From NCBI GenBank assembly GCA_937864925.1, contig CALMFH010000154.1, positions 34,151 to 98,150 on the forward strand: a stretch of DNA of 64,000 nt, in the 5' to 3' direction. Positions 27,989 to 38,909 of the stretch are shown here, one piece after another. The DNA comes from an uncultured Alphaproteobacteria bacterium (lineage in GTDB: Bacteria; Pseudomonadota; Alphaproteobacteria; Rhizobiales; Ancalomicrobiaceae). A program made the position numbers and the translations under genes. Positions within the stretch are counted from its first letter, which is position 1. Every line of letters starts with the position of its first letter. The notes beneath the pieces are model-generated. The model was given only the letters and a program-made list of their open reading frames with translations, did no database searches and had not been told where the DNA came from.

Positions 27989-29836
27989 ATGAAGACCCTC
28001 CGCCTCACCACCGCTCAGGCGCTCGTGCGCTTCCTCACCGCGCAGAAGACCGAGATCGACGGCGAGATGGTGCCGATCTTCGCCGGCTGCTGGGCGATCT
28101 TCGGCCACGGCAACGTCGCCGGCCTCGGCGAGGCGCTGTGGCACGCCCGCGACGCGCTCCCCACCTGGCGCGCCCACAACGAGCAGGCGATGGCCCTCGC
28201 CGCGGTCGCCTATGCCAAGCAGATGCGGCGGCGGCGGATGATGATCGCCACCAGCTCGATCGGCCCCGGCGCCACCAACATGATCACCGCCGCGGCGGTC
28301 GCCCATGTCGATCGCCTGCCGGTGCTGCTGCTGCCCGGCGACGTCTTCGCCTCGCGCCGACCCGATCCGGTGCTGCAGCAGATCGAGGACTTCGGCGACG
28401 GCACGGTGTCGGCAAACGACTGCTTCCGCCCGGTGTCGCGGTATTTCGATCGGATCACCCGGCCGGAGCAGATCGTGCCGGCGCTGACCCGCGCCATGCA
28501 GGTGCTGACCGATCCGACCGACTGCGGGCCGGTGACGCTCGCCATGTGCCAGGACGTGCAGACCGAGGCCTGGGACTTCCCCGAGACTTTCTTCGCCGAG
28601 AGGATCTGGACGCCGCGCCGCATCCGCCCCGACGAGACCGAACTCGCCGCCGCCGCCACCGCGTTGCGCGGCGCCCGCCGGCCGATGATCGTCGCCGGCG
28701 GCGGGGTGCTCTATTCGCAGGCCGAGGCCGACCTCCTCGCCTTCGCCGAGCGCTTCGGCATTCCTGTCGGCGAGACTCAGGCGGGCAAGGGCGTGATGCC
28801 GGTCGACCATCGCCTCGGTCTCGGCGCCATCGGCGTCACCGGCACGGCCGCGGCCAACCAGCTCGCCCGCGAGGCCGATCTGATCCTGGCGGTCGGCACC
28901 CGGCTGCAGGACTTCACCACCGGCTCGTGGTCGCTCTTCGCCGATCCCGGCCGCCGCATCGTCGGGCTCAACACCCAACTCTTCGACGCCGGCAAGCATC
29001 GCGCCGAACCGCTGATCGCCGATGCCCGTGCCGGCCTCGCCGAACTCGGTGCCGCGCTCGGGGCGTGGCGGGCGCCGGAGGTGTGGGGGGCGAAGGCCGC
29101 CCGCGCCGTCACCGCCTGGACCGAGACCGCCGAGCACCATACCGCCGCCGCCAACGACGGTCTGCCGAGCGACGCGCAGGTGATCGGCGCGGTGCAGCGC
29201 AAGGCGCGCGCCACCGATGTGCTTGTGTGTGCCGCCGGTGGTCTGCCGGGTGAGCTGCACAAGCTGTGGCGGCCCGGCGCGGCGGGCGGCTACCACCTCG
29301 AATACGGCTATTCGTGCATGGGCTACGAGATCGCCGGCGGTCTCGGGGTGAAGCTCGCCGAGCCGAACCGCGACGTCACCGTGATGGTCGGCGACGGCTC
29401 CTATCTGATGATGAACTCGGAGATCGCCACCTCGGTGATGCTCGGGCTCAAGCTCACCGTCGTGGTGCTCGACAACCGCGGCTTCGGCTGCATCAACCGG
29501 CTGCAGATGGCCTGCGGCGGGGCGAACTTCAACAATCTGCTGGAGGACGCCCGCCACGAGGTGCTGCCGGAGATCGACTTCGCCGCCCATGCCGCCGCGC
29601 TCGGGGCGATCTCGGGCAAGGTCTCGACCATCGCCGAACTGGAGGCGGCGCTCGACGAGGCCCGTCTCGCCCCCCGCACCGCGGTGATCGTCGTCGAGAC
29701 CGATCCGCTGATCACCACCGAGGCCGGCGGCAACTGGTGGGAAGTGGCGGTCCCGGAAGTATCGGAGCGGACGGAAGTCCGCGCCGCGCGGGCGGCCTAC
29801 GAGGCGGCGCTCGCCAACCAGAGAGTCGGAGACTGA
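27989..29836 (+). CDS. iolD: 3D-(3,5/4)-trihydroxycyclohexane-1,2-dione acylhydrolase
   Basis: 615-residue thiamine-diphosphate enzyme that opens the inositol ring. The activating Glu lies in RAHNEQAMALAAVAYAK. The middle domain includes the phosphate-type loop GVTGTAAANQLA. The TPP motif GDGSYLMMNSEIAT, ending in VVLDNRG, is intact. It follows iolC by 51 bases and is followed at once by iolE, whose start lies 2 bases after its stop. Confidence 0.93.
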   Translation: MKTLRLTTAQALVRFLTAQKTEIDGEMVPIFAGCWAIFGHGNVAGLGEALWHARDALPTWRAHNEQAMALAAVAYAKQMRRRRMMIATSSIGPGATNMITAAAVAHVDRLPVLLLPGDVFASRRPDPVLQQIEDFGDGTVSANDCFRPVSRYFDRITRPEQIVPALTRAMQVLTDPTDCGPVTLAMCQDVQTEAWDFPETFFAERIWTPRRIRPDETELAAAATALRGARRPMIVAGGGVLYSQAEADLLAFAERFGIPVGETQAGKGVMPVDHRLGLGAIGVTGTAAANQLAREADLILAVGTRLQDFTTGSWSLFADPGRRIVGLNTQLFDAGKHRAEPLIADARAGLAELGAALGAWRAPEVWGAKAARAVTAWTETAEHHTAAANDGLPSDAQVIGAVQRKARATDVLVCAAGGLPGELHKLWRPGAAGGYHLEYGYSCMGYEIAGGLGVKLAEPNRDVTVMVGDGSYLMMNSEIATSVMLGLKLTVVVLDNRGFGCINRLQMACGGANFNNLLEDARHEVLPEIDFAAHAAALGAISGKVSTIAELEAALDEARLAPRTAVIVVETDPLITTEAGGNWWEVAVPEVSERTEVRAARAAYEAALANQRVGD

Positions 29837-29838
29837 TC

Positions 29839-30729
29839 ATGCTACGCATCGGCGCCAACCCCATCGGCTGGTCGAACGACGACATGCGCGAACTCGGCGG
29901 CGAAACACCGCTCGAGACCTGCCTCGCCGAAGCGGCGAGCGTCGGCATCGAGGGCATGGAACTCGGCCACAAGTTCCCGCGCGAGGCCGGCGCGCTGAAG
30001 GCGGCGCTCGCCCCCTTCGGCCTCGCCTGCGTCTCGGGCTGGTATTCGAGTGAACTCTTCCTGCGCGATCCGGCAGCGGAGATGGCGGCGCTGAGGCCGC
30101 ATCTCGACCTCCTGAAGGCGATGGGCTGCGACGTGCTGGTCTTCGCCGAGACCTCGAACGCCATCCACGGCGACCGGACGATGCCGCTGTCGCGCCGGCC
30201 GCATCTCGCGGCGAACGACTGGGCCGAATTCGGCCGGCGGGTCACCGCGGTCGCCGAGGCGACGCGGGCCGAGGGCGTGCGGCTCGCCTATCACCACCAC
30301 ATGGGAACGGTGGTGCAGTCGGAAGCCGACATCGACGCCTTCATGGCGGCGACCGGTGAGGCCGTGGCGCTGCTCCTCGACACCGGTCACGCCACCTGGG
30401 GCGGCGCCGATCCGGCGAAACTGGCGAGGCGCCATCGTTCGCGCATCGCCCATGTCCACACCAAGGACGTTCGCCCTGCCGTGATGGCGCGGGCGGCGGC
30501 CGAGGACATGTCCTTCCTCGATGCGGTGGTCGACGGCGTCTACACCGTGCCGGGCGACGGCTCGATCGACTTCGAGGCGGTGTTCCGCGAACTGCCCGGC
30601 TACGACGGCTGGGTGGTGATCGAAGCGGAGCAGGATCCGGCCAAGGCGAACCCGCTCGAATACGCCCACAAGGGCTGGGCGCATCTGGTCTCGGTGCTGG
30701 CGAAGACCGGCCTGCGTCCGGCGGCGTGA
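29839..30729 (+). CDS. iolE: Inosose dehydratase
   Basis: 296-residue TIM-barrel enzyme that dehydrates scyllo-inosose before IolD acts. The N-terminus IGANPIGWSNDDM is the IolE signature. Metal ligands are in the AYHHHMGT, LLDTGHATWGG and HVHTKDVRP strands and in VIEAEQDP near the end, the usual sugar-isomerase-like arrangement. The start lies two bases after the iolD stop, so translation is coupled. A triple-hairpin spacer follows. Confidence 0.93.
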   Translation: MLRIGANPIGWSNDDMRELGGETPLETCLAEAASVGIEGMELGHKFPREAGALKAALAPFGLACVSGWYSSELFLRDPAAEMAALRPHLDLLKAMGCDVLVFAETSNAIHGDRTMPLSRRPHLAANDWAEFGRRVTAVAEATRAEGVRLAYHHHMGTVVQSEADIDAFMAATGEAVALLLDTGHATWGGADPAKLARRHRSRIAHVHTKDVRPAVMARAAAEDMSFLDAVVDGVYTVPGDGSIDFEAVFRELPGYDGWVVIEAEQDPAKANPLEYAHKGWAHLVSVLAKTGLRPAA

Positions 30730-30737
30730 GGGGATGC

Positions 30738-30809
30738 GGGGCGCCGAGCCCCGCCGACGAACTCGGGGCGCCGAGCCCCGCCGACGACAGTGTCGGGGCG
30801 GAATGCCCC
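30738..30809 (+). repeat. Three tandem GGGGC-N5-GCCCC hairpins between iolE and iolB
   Basis: Stems at 30738-30752, 30765-30779 and 30795-30809. The first two share the loop GCCGA and the flank GCCGACGA and are a direct repeat; the third has the loop GGAAT. Spacing is 27 and 30 bases. There is no T-tract. They probably act on the message as RNase barriers or a pausing site, ahead of iolB. Confidence 0.75.
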
Positions 30810-30833
30810 GCTCCGGACCTTCGAGAGAGAGCC

Positions 30834-31643
30834 ATGACCGAACTTCTCGTCCGCCCCCATGCTCCCGATGCCGACGGCTGTGTGCTGCGGATCACGCCGG
30901 AGAGCGCCGGCTGGGGCCATGTCGGCTTCGCCGTCCATCGTCTGACGCCGGGCGCGCACCTCGGCGGCGGCGAGGCCACCCGCGAGGTCTGTCTGGTGAT
31001 GATCTCCGGCACGGCGCGGATCTCGGCCGGCGACACCGATTTCGGCGAGGTCGGTGGCCGCGCCTCGCCGTTCGACGGGTTGCCGGGGTCGGTCTACGTG
31101 CCGGCGGGAATGGCGTGGCGGATCGCGGCGACGAGCGTAGCGGAGGTGGCGGTGTGTTCGGCGCCGGGCGTTCCGGGCCGGCGTCCGCCGCGGGCGATCC
31201 CGCCGGCGGCGGTCGGCCAGTCGGTGCGCGGGCAGGGGACCAACCAGCGCTTCATCCGCGACATCCTGCCGGAGACGGCCGAAGCCGACGGTCTGCTGGT
31301 GGTCGAGGTGATCACCCCCGGCGGTCACTGGTCGAGCTATCCCCCGCACAAGCACGACCGCGACGCGCCGCCGGCCGAGACGGCGCTCGAGGAGACCTAT
31401 TACCACCGGCTGAACCCGCCGCAGGGCTTCGCCTTCCAGCGCGTCTACACCGACGACCGCTCGATCGACGAGACCATGGCGGTGGAGGACGGCTGCGTCG
31501 TCATGGTGCCGCGCGGCTATCACCCGGTCGGTGCGCCGCACGGCTACGACCTCTGGTACCTCAACGTCATGGCCGGACCGGTACGTGAATGGCACTTCCA
31601 CAACGACCCGGCGCACGAATGGATCGTCAGGCCGAAGGGCTGA
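30834..31643 (+). CDS. iolB: 5-deoxy-glucuronate isomerase
   Basis: 269-residue two-domain cupin that converts 5-deoxy-glucuronate to 2-deoxy-5-keto-gluconate for IolC. Metal-binding His and Glu are in YPPHKHDRDAP and LEETYYHRLNPPQGFAFQ. The C-terminal RGYHPVGAPHGYDLWYLNVM is the family hallmark. The ATG at 30834 follows GAGAGAG. It lies downstream of the triple hairpin and upstream of a second dehydrogenase. Confidence 0.93.
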   Translation: MTELLVRPHAPDADGCVLRITPESAGWGHVGFAVHRLTPGAHLGGGEATREVCLVMISGTARISAGDTDFGEVGGRASPFDGLPGSVYVPAGMAWRIAATSVAEVAVCSAPGVPGRRPPRAIPPAAVGQSVRGQGTNQRFIRDILPETAEADGLLVVEVITPGGHWSSYPPHKHDRDAPPAETALEETYYHRLNPPQGFAFQRVYTDDRSIDETMAVEDGCVVMVPRGYHPVGAPHGYDLWYLNVMAGPVREWHFHNDPAHEWIVRPKG

Positions 31644-31674
31644 CGCCTCCGGCCGGGTTCCTCAGGAGAGACAC

Positions 31675-32682
31675 ATGACCTCCGCACTGCGCATCGGCAT
31701 CGTCGGTCTCGGGCGGCTCGGCCGTCGCCATGCCGAAAACCTCGCCTTCCGGGTGCCCGGCGCCCGGCTCGTCGCCGCGGCGAGCCCGTCGGCCGAGGAG
31801 CGCGACTGGGCGGCGGCGAACCTGCCGGGTGTCGCCACCGTCCCCGGTCTGCCGGAACTGCTGGCGCGCGACGACGTCGACGCGGTTTGGCTGGTCACCC
31901 CGACGTCGTTCCACGCCGACCACGTCATCGCCTCGCTGGAGGCCGGCCGCCACGTCTTCTGCGAGAAGCCGCTGGCGCTGGAGGTCACCGACTGCGATCG
32001 GGTGATCGCGGTGGCGAAGGCGCGGCCGAAGCAGGTGGCGATGGTCGGCTTCACCCGGCGCTTCGATCCGGCACTGGCCGAGGCGAAGCGGCGCATCGCG
32101 GCCGGCGAACTCGGCCGCATCTTCGCCATCCGCTGCTCGTCGGAGGATGCGATCGATCCGCACGGCTTCTTCGTCCGCTTCGCCCCGACCTCGGGCGGTA
32201 TCTTCCTCGACTGCTGCATCCACGAGATCGATCTCGTCCGCTGGATCCTCGACGGAGCCGAAGCGCGGACCGTCACGGCGGCGGGCACGCGGGCGATGTA
32301 TCCGGGCCTGGCACCCTGCGGCGACGTCGACACCGGCTTCGCCACCGCCACCTTCGACGGCGGCTGTGTCGCCACCTTCCACGTCACCCGCACCTCCCAC
32401 CGTGGCTTCGAATCGATGTTGACGGTGGTCGGTACCGAAGGGGCGCTGGAGATCGGCCGCGGCCTCGGCCATCTGCCGATCACGGTGGAGAAGGACGGCG
32501 GACGGCACGTCGGCGGACTCGTCGACTTCTTCGACCGGTTCGAATCCGCCTTTCTCCACGGCGCCCGCGCCTTCGTCGAAGCGGTCCGCGAAGGCCGGCC
32601 GTCACCGCTCGGGCTCGAGGACGCCCGCGCCGCCACCGCCCTGGCGGTTCGGATGCGCGAGGCGCTGGTCGTCGCCGAATGA
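31675..32682 (+). CDS. Gfo/Idh/MocA oxidoreductase, inositol dehydrogenase-like
   Basis: 335 residues, the second inositol-type dehydrogenase of the cluster. The Rossmann motif is IVGLGRLGRRHAENL, the catalytic Lys is in CEKPLALE, and His is in CCIHEIDLVRWIL. It starts 31 bases after iolB and has CAGGAGAG upstream, so it belongs to the operon. It probably handles another isomer (scyllo- or D-chiro-inositol) or the reverse interconversion, like IolX/IolW proteins. The exact substrate cannot be read from sequence. Confidence 0.85.
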   Translation: MTSALRIGIVGLGRLGRRHAENLAFRVPGARLVAAASPSAEERDWAAANLPGVATVPGLPELLARDDVDAVWLVTPTSFHADHVIASLEAGRHVFCEKPLALEVTDCDRVIAVAKARPKQVAMVGFTRRFDPALAEAKRRIAAGELGRIFAIRCSSEDAIDPHGFFVRFAPTSGGIFLDCCIHEIDLVRWILDGAEARTVTAAGTRAMYPGLAPCGDVDTGFATATFDGGCVATFHVTRTSHRGFESMLTVVGTEGALEIGRGLGHLPITVEKDGGRHVGGLVDFFDRFESAFLHGARAFVEAVREGRPSPLGLEDARAATALAVRMREALVVAE

Positions 32683-32845
32683 GCGACGCGCCGCAGCGTT
32701 CACCGCCGGCACCATCGCCGTCGGTTCGAGCGCGGTGACACCACGACGGGCGCGACGGCTGGCCGAATCGGCGCTACATCGGATCTTCCGAGATCGGGCT
32801 CGTCCATCGTGACGGCGCGCATCGGACCGGCGAGGGGAGGGCGCG

Positions 32846-33844
32846 ATGGCGGTCGGCGAATTCGGGCGGATCGGCGGAGAGATCGTCCACGAGATCACCC
32901 TGATCTCGCCCGGCGGGGCCACCGCGTCGATCCTCACCTTCGGGGCGGCGGTCCGGGCACTCGCCGTACCGCTCACCGACGGCGAGAGGCGGGAGGTGGT
33001 GCTCGGCTACGACACCGCGGAGGCCTATGCCGACAATTCCGGCCATCTCGGCGTCATGGTCGGGCGTGTCGCCAACCGTATCTCCGGCGGCCGCTTCCGC
33101 CTCGACGGGGTGACCCACGAGTTGCCGATCGACGAGGCGGGCTGCAACACGCTGCACGGCGGTCCCGGTGGTTTCACCCGACGCAATTGGACGATCGAGG
33201 CGGCGAGCGACGCCGCGGTCGACCTTTCGCTGGTCTCCGAGGACGGCGACCAGGGCTTTCCCGGCCGACTCGCGCTGCGCTGCCGCTATGCCCTCACCGA
33301 CGCGGCGACACTGGAGATCACCGCGACGGCGACGACCGACGCACCGACGCCGGTCAACCTCACCAACCACGCCTATTTCACCCTGAACCGGGCCGGCGAC
33401 TGCCGTGAGCATCTTCTGCGGATCGCGGCCGATTTCTACACGCCGGTCGACGACGTGCTGATCCCGACCGGGGAGATCGCTCCGGTCGCCGGCACCACCC
33501 TCGACTTCCGCGTCGCCCGGCCGATCGCTGTCGACCACGACATCGCCTTCGTACTCGGCGGAGCGCCGGGAGAGATGGTAGGCGCAGCGGAGGTGACGGC
33601 GCCCGACGGGCGGCTGCGGCTCGAGGTGGAGACCGATCAACCGTCGCTGCAGCTCTATACCGCCCCGCATCTCGGACCCCATCCGGCCGCCGCGTCCGGT
33701 CTCGTCCATGGTCCCCACGCCGGCTTCTGTCTCGAAGCACAGGGTTTCGTCGACGCCCCGAACAAGCGGCATTTCCCCTCGGTGACGCTGCGCCCCGGCG
33801 CCGTCTATCGCCACCACACCCGCTACCGCTTCGTCGCCCTGTGA
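32846..33844 (+). CDS. galM: Aldose 1-epimerase (mutarotase)
   Basis: 332 residues. It interconverts alpha and beta anomers of aldoses. Family motifs are HGGPGGFTRRNW, the catalytic-His segment NLTNHAYFTLN, and the Glu segment GFCLEAQGFVDAPN near the C-terminus. The ATG at 32846 follows GGGGAGGG. It stands between the inositol and xylose blocks. Given the xylose genes next door, it may supply the anomer used by xylose isomerase. Confidence 0.9.
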   Translation: MAVGEFGRIGGEIVHEITLISPGGATASILTFGAAVRALAVPLTDGERREVVLGYDTAEAYADNSGHLGVMVGRVANRISGGRFRLDGVTHELPIDEAGCNTLHGGPGGFTRRNWTIEAASDAAVDLSLVSEDGDQGFPGRLALRCRYALTDAATLEITATATTDAPTPVNLTNHAYFTLNRAGDCREHLLRIAADFYTPVDDVLIPTGEIAPVAGTTLDFRVARPIAVDHDIAFVLGGAPGEMVGAAEVTAPDGRLRLEVETDQPSLQLYTAPHLGPHPAAASGLVHGPHAGFCLEAQGFVDAPNKRHFPSVTLRPGAVYRHHTRYRFVAL

Positions 33845-34020
33845 TGTGGGATCCGAACCGAGCGCTCGCATGTCGACGGTCGGCCGGCCAGCTCCTCCGA
33901 TCACCCCATCGCATCGAGCGAAGCACGCCGCTCGCGTGGTCGCGTTCGGCGCCACCGGAAGACGCCGCGGCGCGCGCAACCGGCACGTTCCGATCCCGCC
34001 TTTGCGCAGCGCAGCAACGA

Positions 34021-34040
34021 TTTGAGTTGCGCACCTCGAG
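34021..34040. promoter_or_regulatory. LacI-type operator upstream of the xylose regulator
   Basis: Palindrome centred on GCGC, with a perfect left arm TTTGAGTTGC and a weaker right arm GCACCTCGAG. A further TTTGAG half lies at 34043. The central CpG is typical of LacI-family sites. The same strong arm occurs upstream of xylF at 43070-43089. It sits about 25 bases before the regulator start, suggesting autoregulation. Confidence 0.6.
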
Positions 34041-34062
34041 AATTTGAGAGAACCATCACGCC

Positions 34063-35106
34063 ATGACGGACACCACCGATCTCACACTGGTCACTCTCAA
34101 GGACGTCGCTCGCGAGGCGGGGGTGTCGATCGCCACCGTCGATCGCGTGCTGCACGGCCGGCCGGGGGTGCGCAAGGTGACGGTGCAGCGGGTCGAGGAG
34201 ACCATCGCTCGGCTCGGTTTCCGCCCCCATGCCGCTGCGGCGGAACTGGCCCGCGGCCGGTCCTACCGGCTGTGTTTCGTCATGCCCAAGAGCCTCAACG
34301 TCTTCATGGCCGAGATCCAGGAGAACGTGCTCAGGGAACGGGCGTGGCTGACGGCGCGGCGCACACTGGTCGACATCGTCGAGACCGACGTCTTCGATCC
34401 CTCGGCTCTGACCGAGACGCTCGAGGATGTCGGCCGACGCTACGACGGCATCGCCGTGGTGGCGCTCGATCATCCGCGCGTCCGGGCGGCGATCGACGAT
34501 CTGGTCGAGGCCGGGGTGCAGGTGGTGACGCTGGTTTCCGATGTGCCTTCCTCGAGCCGCGCCCATTACGTCGGCATCGACAACATCGCCGCAGGACGCA
34601 CCGCCGGCGCGCTGATCGGCCGCTTCGTCGGCGACCGCAAGGGCAAGGTGGCGATCGTCGCCGGCTCGATGGCGCTCAGCGATCACACCGACCGCTTCGT
34701 CGGCATCTCGCGGGTGATGGCCTCCGACTTCCCCGACCTCGAGTTGATGATGCCGGTGGAGGGCCGCGACGACGACGCCACCAACCAGACGCTGACGGCG
34801 CGCCTCCTGGAGGAGACCCCGGATCTCGTCGGCATCTACAACATCGGGGCCGGCACCGCCGGCATCGGCACGGCGTTGAGCGACGCCGGCCGCGCCGACG
34901 ACATCGTCTTCGTCGGCCACGATCTCACCGTCCACACCCGCCGCTTCCTCTTGATCGGCCTGATGGACGCGGTGATCTCGCAGCATCCCGGACGCGAGGC
35001 GCATTCGGCGTTGCGGGTTCTCCAGGCCTTGGTGCGCAAGGAACCGATCTCTCCGGCGCGGGAGGTGATCGGCATCGACATCGTCATCCGCGAGAACCTC
35101 CCCTGA
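34063..35106 (+). CDS. LacI-family transcriptional regulator, probably of xylose genes
   Basis: 347 residues. The N-terminal helix-turn-helix and hinge are TLKDVAREAGVSIATVDRVL and HGRPGVRKVTVQRVE. The rest is a type-1 periplasmic-binding-like sensor domain (HYVGIDNIAAGRTAGALIG, VAIVAGSMALSDHTDRF). It is followed by xylB and xylA and preceded by a palindrome shared with the xylF promoter, so it is the likely repressor of xylose import and breakdown with a pentose as inducer. It is not an AraC-type XylR. Confidence 0.88.
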   Translation: MTDTTDLTLVTLKDVAREAGVSIATVDRVLHGRPGVRKVTVQRVEETIARLGFRPHAAAAELARGRSYRLCFVMPKSLNVFMAEIQENVLRERAWLTARRTLVDIVETDVFDPSALTETLEDVGRRYDGIAVVALDHPRVRAAIDDLVEAGVQVVTLVSDVPSSSRAHYVGIDNIAAGRTAGALIGRFVGDRKGKVAIVAGSMALSDHTDRFVGISRVMASDFPDLELMMPVEGRDDDATNQTLTARLLEETPDLVGIYNIGAGTAGIGTALSDAGRADDIVFVGHDLTVHTRRFLLIGLMDAVISQHPGREAHSALRVLQALVRKEPISPAREVIGIDIVIRENLP

Positions 35107-35142
35107 GGGGTGAGGGGCGCGTGTCGGACAAGGAGAGGATCG

Positions 35143-36596
35143 ATGTATCTCGGTCTCGACATCGGCACGTCCAGTGTCAAGGCGGTCCTGGTCGACGGCG
35201 CCGACCACCTCGTCGCCACGGCGGAACGCTCCCTCGTCGTCGACCGGCCGCACCCGTTGTGGTCGGAGCAGGATCCCGAATCCTGGGTCGTCGCGACCGT
35301 CGCCGCCGTCGACGAACTCGCGGCGGTCCGGCCGGCCGAGGTGGCGGCGGTCGCCGGCGTCGGCCTCTCCGGCCAGATGCACGGGGCGGTGCTGCTCGAT
35401 GCGGCCGACCGGGTACTGCGCCCGGCGATCCTGTGGAACGACGGCCGTACCGCCGCCGAGTGCCGGGCGTTGGAGGCAGCCTTCCCGGCGCTCCACGCCG
35501 TCACCGGCAATCTCGCCATGCCCGGCTTCACCGCGCCCAAACTCCTGTGGGTGAAGGCCCACGAGCCCGCGGTCTTCGCCGCCACGGCGCGGGTACTGCT
35601 GCCCAAGGCCTTCGTCCGCCTGCGTCTCACCGGTGAGGCGGTCGAGGACATGTCGGACGCCTCCGGCACACTGTGGCTCGACCCGGCGAAGCGCGATTGG
35701 TCGGACGCGGCGCTTTCCGCCTGCGGCCTGACGCGGGCCACGATGCCGCGGCTGGTCGAGGGCTCCGAGGTCTCGGGGCGCCTCCGCGCCGACCTCGCGG
35801 CGCGCTGGGGCATGATGGCCCCGCCGGTCGTCGCCGGCGGCGCCGGCGACAATGCCGCGACCGCCGTCGGCCTCGGCGCCATCGCCGCCGGCGACGCCTT
35901 CCTGTCGCTCGGCACCTCCGGCGTGCTGTGGGTGACGACCGACCGCTTCGCCCCCAATCCGGCCTCGGCGGTACACGCCTTCGCCCATGCGCTGCCCGGC
36001 ACCTGGCACCAGATGGGGGTGATGTTGTCGGCCGCCTCGTGCCTCGCCTGGTGGGCCGAGGTCACCGGCGCCGCCGCCGCCGACCTCCTCGCCGAACTCG
36101 GCGACGATCCCACCCCCGGCGCCGGACCGCTGTTCCTGCCCTATCTCACCGGCGAGCGCACCCCGGCCAATGACCCCGAACTCCGGGCGATCTTCGCCGG
36201 CCTCGGGGCGGCGACCGATCGGCGGGCGATGACCCGTGCCGTGCTCGAGGGCGTCGGCCATGCCGTCGTCGACAATCGTGATGCGCTCGCCGCCGCCGGC
36301 ACGCGGGTCGACGAGATCGATCTGGTCGGCGGCGGTTCGCGTTCGCGGCTGTGGGCGCAGATTCTCGCCGATCAATTGGAGATCCCGGTCCACCGGGTGG
36401 AGGAGGGGGCGGTCGGTGCCGCCCATGGCGCCGCCCGCCTCGGCCGTCTCGCCGCGACCGGTGAGGCGCCGGCCGCCGTCTGCACCCGCCCGCGCCGGCT
36501 CGAGAGTTTCACCCCCGATCCCGCCCGCTCGGCCATCCACCGCGAGGTCCACGCCCGTTGGCGGCGTCTCGCGCCCTTCGCCAAGGAGATCCGTCC

Positions 36597-36600
<4 letters not shown>
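35143..36600 (+). CDS. xylB: Xylulokinase
   Basis: 485-residue FGGY kinase that phosphorylates D-xylulose. Motifs are the N-terminal [15 protein letters not shown] phosphate loop, [13 protein letters not shown] (xylulokinase-type MHG), and the C-terminal ATP site [18 protein letters not shown]. The ATG at 35143 has AAGGAGAGG upstream. Its stop overlaps the xylA start (ATGA), giving coupled synthesis of the two enzymes. Confidence 0.93.
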
Positions 36601-37922
<1,322 letters not shown>

Positions 37923-37985
37923 TACCGATCCGACGACGTTGCGACACGCCTCGACGACGGCGATCCGAAGAGGCTCGTATCCCAT

Positions 37986-38008
37986 CCTCTCCCCCGTCGG
38001 GGGAGGGG
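37986..38008 (+). terminator. GC hairpin downstream of xylA
   Basis: A 10-bp stem of CCTCTCCCCC against GGGGGAGGGG (one G-U pair) with a GTC loop, 64 bases after the xylA stop. No T-run follows, so termination here is uncertain. It resembles C-rich hairpins that are common between genes in alphaproteobacteria. Confidence 0.4.
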
Positions 38009-38115
38009 GGAGGGACGGTCGGGGTGTCGTTCTTCGATGACGAACCGCCACGGCGAGGGCGGACCGTCATGTGTCTCGTGTACGATCATCCTTCACGATC
38101 CGACCGGAGTACCCG

Positions 38116-38745
38116 ATGCCTCGACGCAACCGCGTGACCCCCTTCGGTACCCTCGAAGCCGTGCCCGAGCGCGGCCGATTCCTCGGCAATCGCGGCGATC
38201 TGCACGCGCGTGACGGATCGATCCGCCACGATTTCCCCGCCAACGAAACCCGCTGGATCACCTGCCGTCTGTCGCACGGCCTGCTCGATCCGATCGTGTT
38301 CGATACGCCCGGCCGCTACACGCCGCTGTTCTTCTCCGACGAGGCGGTGGCGCTCGCTGCCGGACATCGGCCCTGCGCCGCCTGTCGTCGACCGGCGTTC
38401 CTGCGCTTCGCCGCCGCTTGGCAACGTGCCCGCGGCCAGGACGAGGCCGTGACACCGCGCGTCACCGAGATCGACGGCACCCTCGCCGAGGCGCGCCTCG
38501 ACGGCGGCGCCAGACGCAGCCATCGCCGGCGGCTCATCGAGTTGCCCGACGGCGTGTTCTTCACCCGCGAGGGCGCCGCTCACCGGCCGCTGCTGAGATG
38601 GCGAGACGCGGCGCGGCCGTGGTCGCACGGCGGCTACGGGCCGCCCGAGGCGGTTCACGGAGCGGAGGAGGTGACCGTGCTGACACCGGAGCCGACGGTG
38701 GCGGTGCTGGCGGCCGGCTACCGACCGGAGACCGCGTTCGACTGA
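38116..38745 (+). CDS. Small conserved-type protein with CxxC metal-binding-like motif, unknown function
   Basis: 209 residues. I do not recognise a named family. A possible metal site is GHRPCAACRRPAFLRF (CxxC with a His before it), similar in look to the Ada/Zn-type RPC-CR motif. The rest is Arg-rich and soluble with no signal peptide. The ATG at 38116 follows CCGGAGTACC. It lies between xylA and the convergent xylH and is probably not part of xylose use. Confidence 0.6.
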   Translation: MPRRNRVTPFGTLEAVPERGRFLGNRGDLHARDGSIRHDFPANETRWITCRLSHGLLDPIVFDTPGRYTPLFFSDEAVALAAGHRPCAACRRPAFLRFAAAWQRARGQDEAVTPRVTEIDGTLAEARLDGGARRSHRRRLIELPDGVFFTREGAAHRPLLRWRDAARPWSHGGYGPPEAVHGAEEVTVLTPEPTVAVLAAGYRPETAFD

Positions 38746-38850
38746 TCGCGCCGACCGCGTCCTGCCGTCCCGGCGATCTCACCCGGCGTTGCGGACCCGG
38801 CCGACCTCCATCGACCGGGTTTCGCGTGTCCCCGGTTCACGGCCGTCGAC

Positions 38851-38885
38851 GAAGAAAGACCCCGGACGGTCGCCCGTCCGGGGTC
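38851..38885 (-). terminator. Rho-independent-like terminator of the xylFGH operon
   Basis: On the minus strand, a perfect 12-bp stem (GACCCCGGACGG against CCGTCCGGGGTC, four-base loop) is followed by TTTCTTC. It begins 25 bases after the xylH stop. Confidence 0.8.
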
Positions 38886-38909
38886 GAGTGGAGCGCGGTG
38901 CGCTCGGGA

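Noticed and set aside
25868..29590. A 1240-codon open frame on the minus strand across iolC and iolD
   Set aside because: It is exactly antisense to two well-recognised iol enzymes and its amino-acid make-up is that expected from GC-rich codon bias. Similar long frames lie opposite many genes here.
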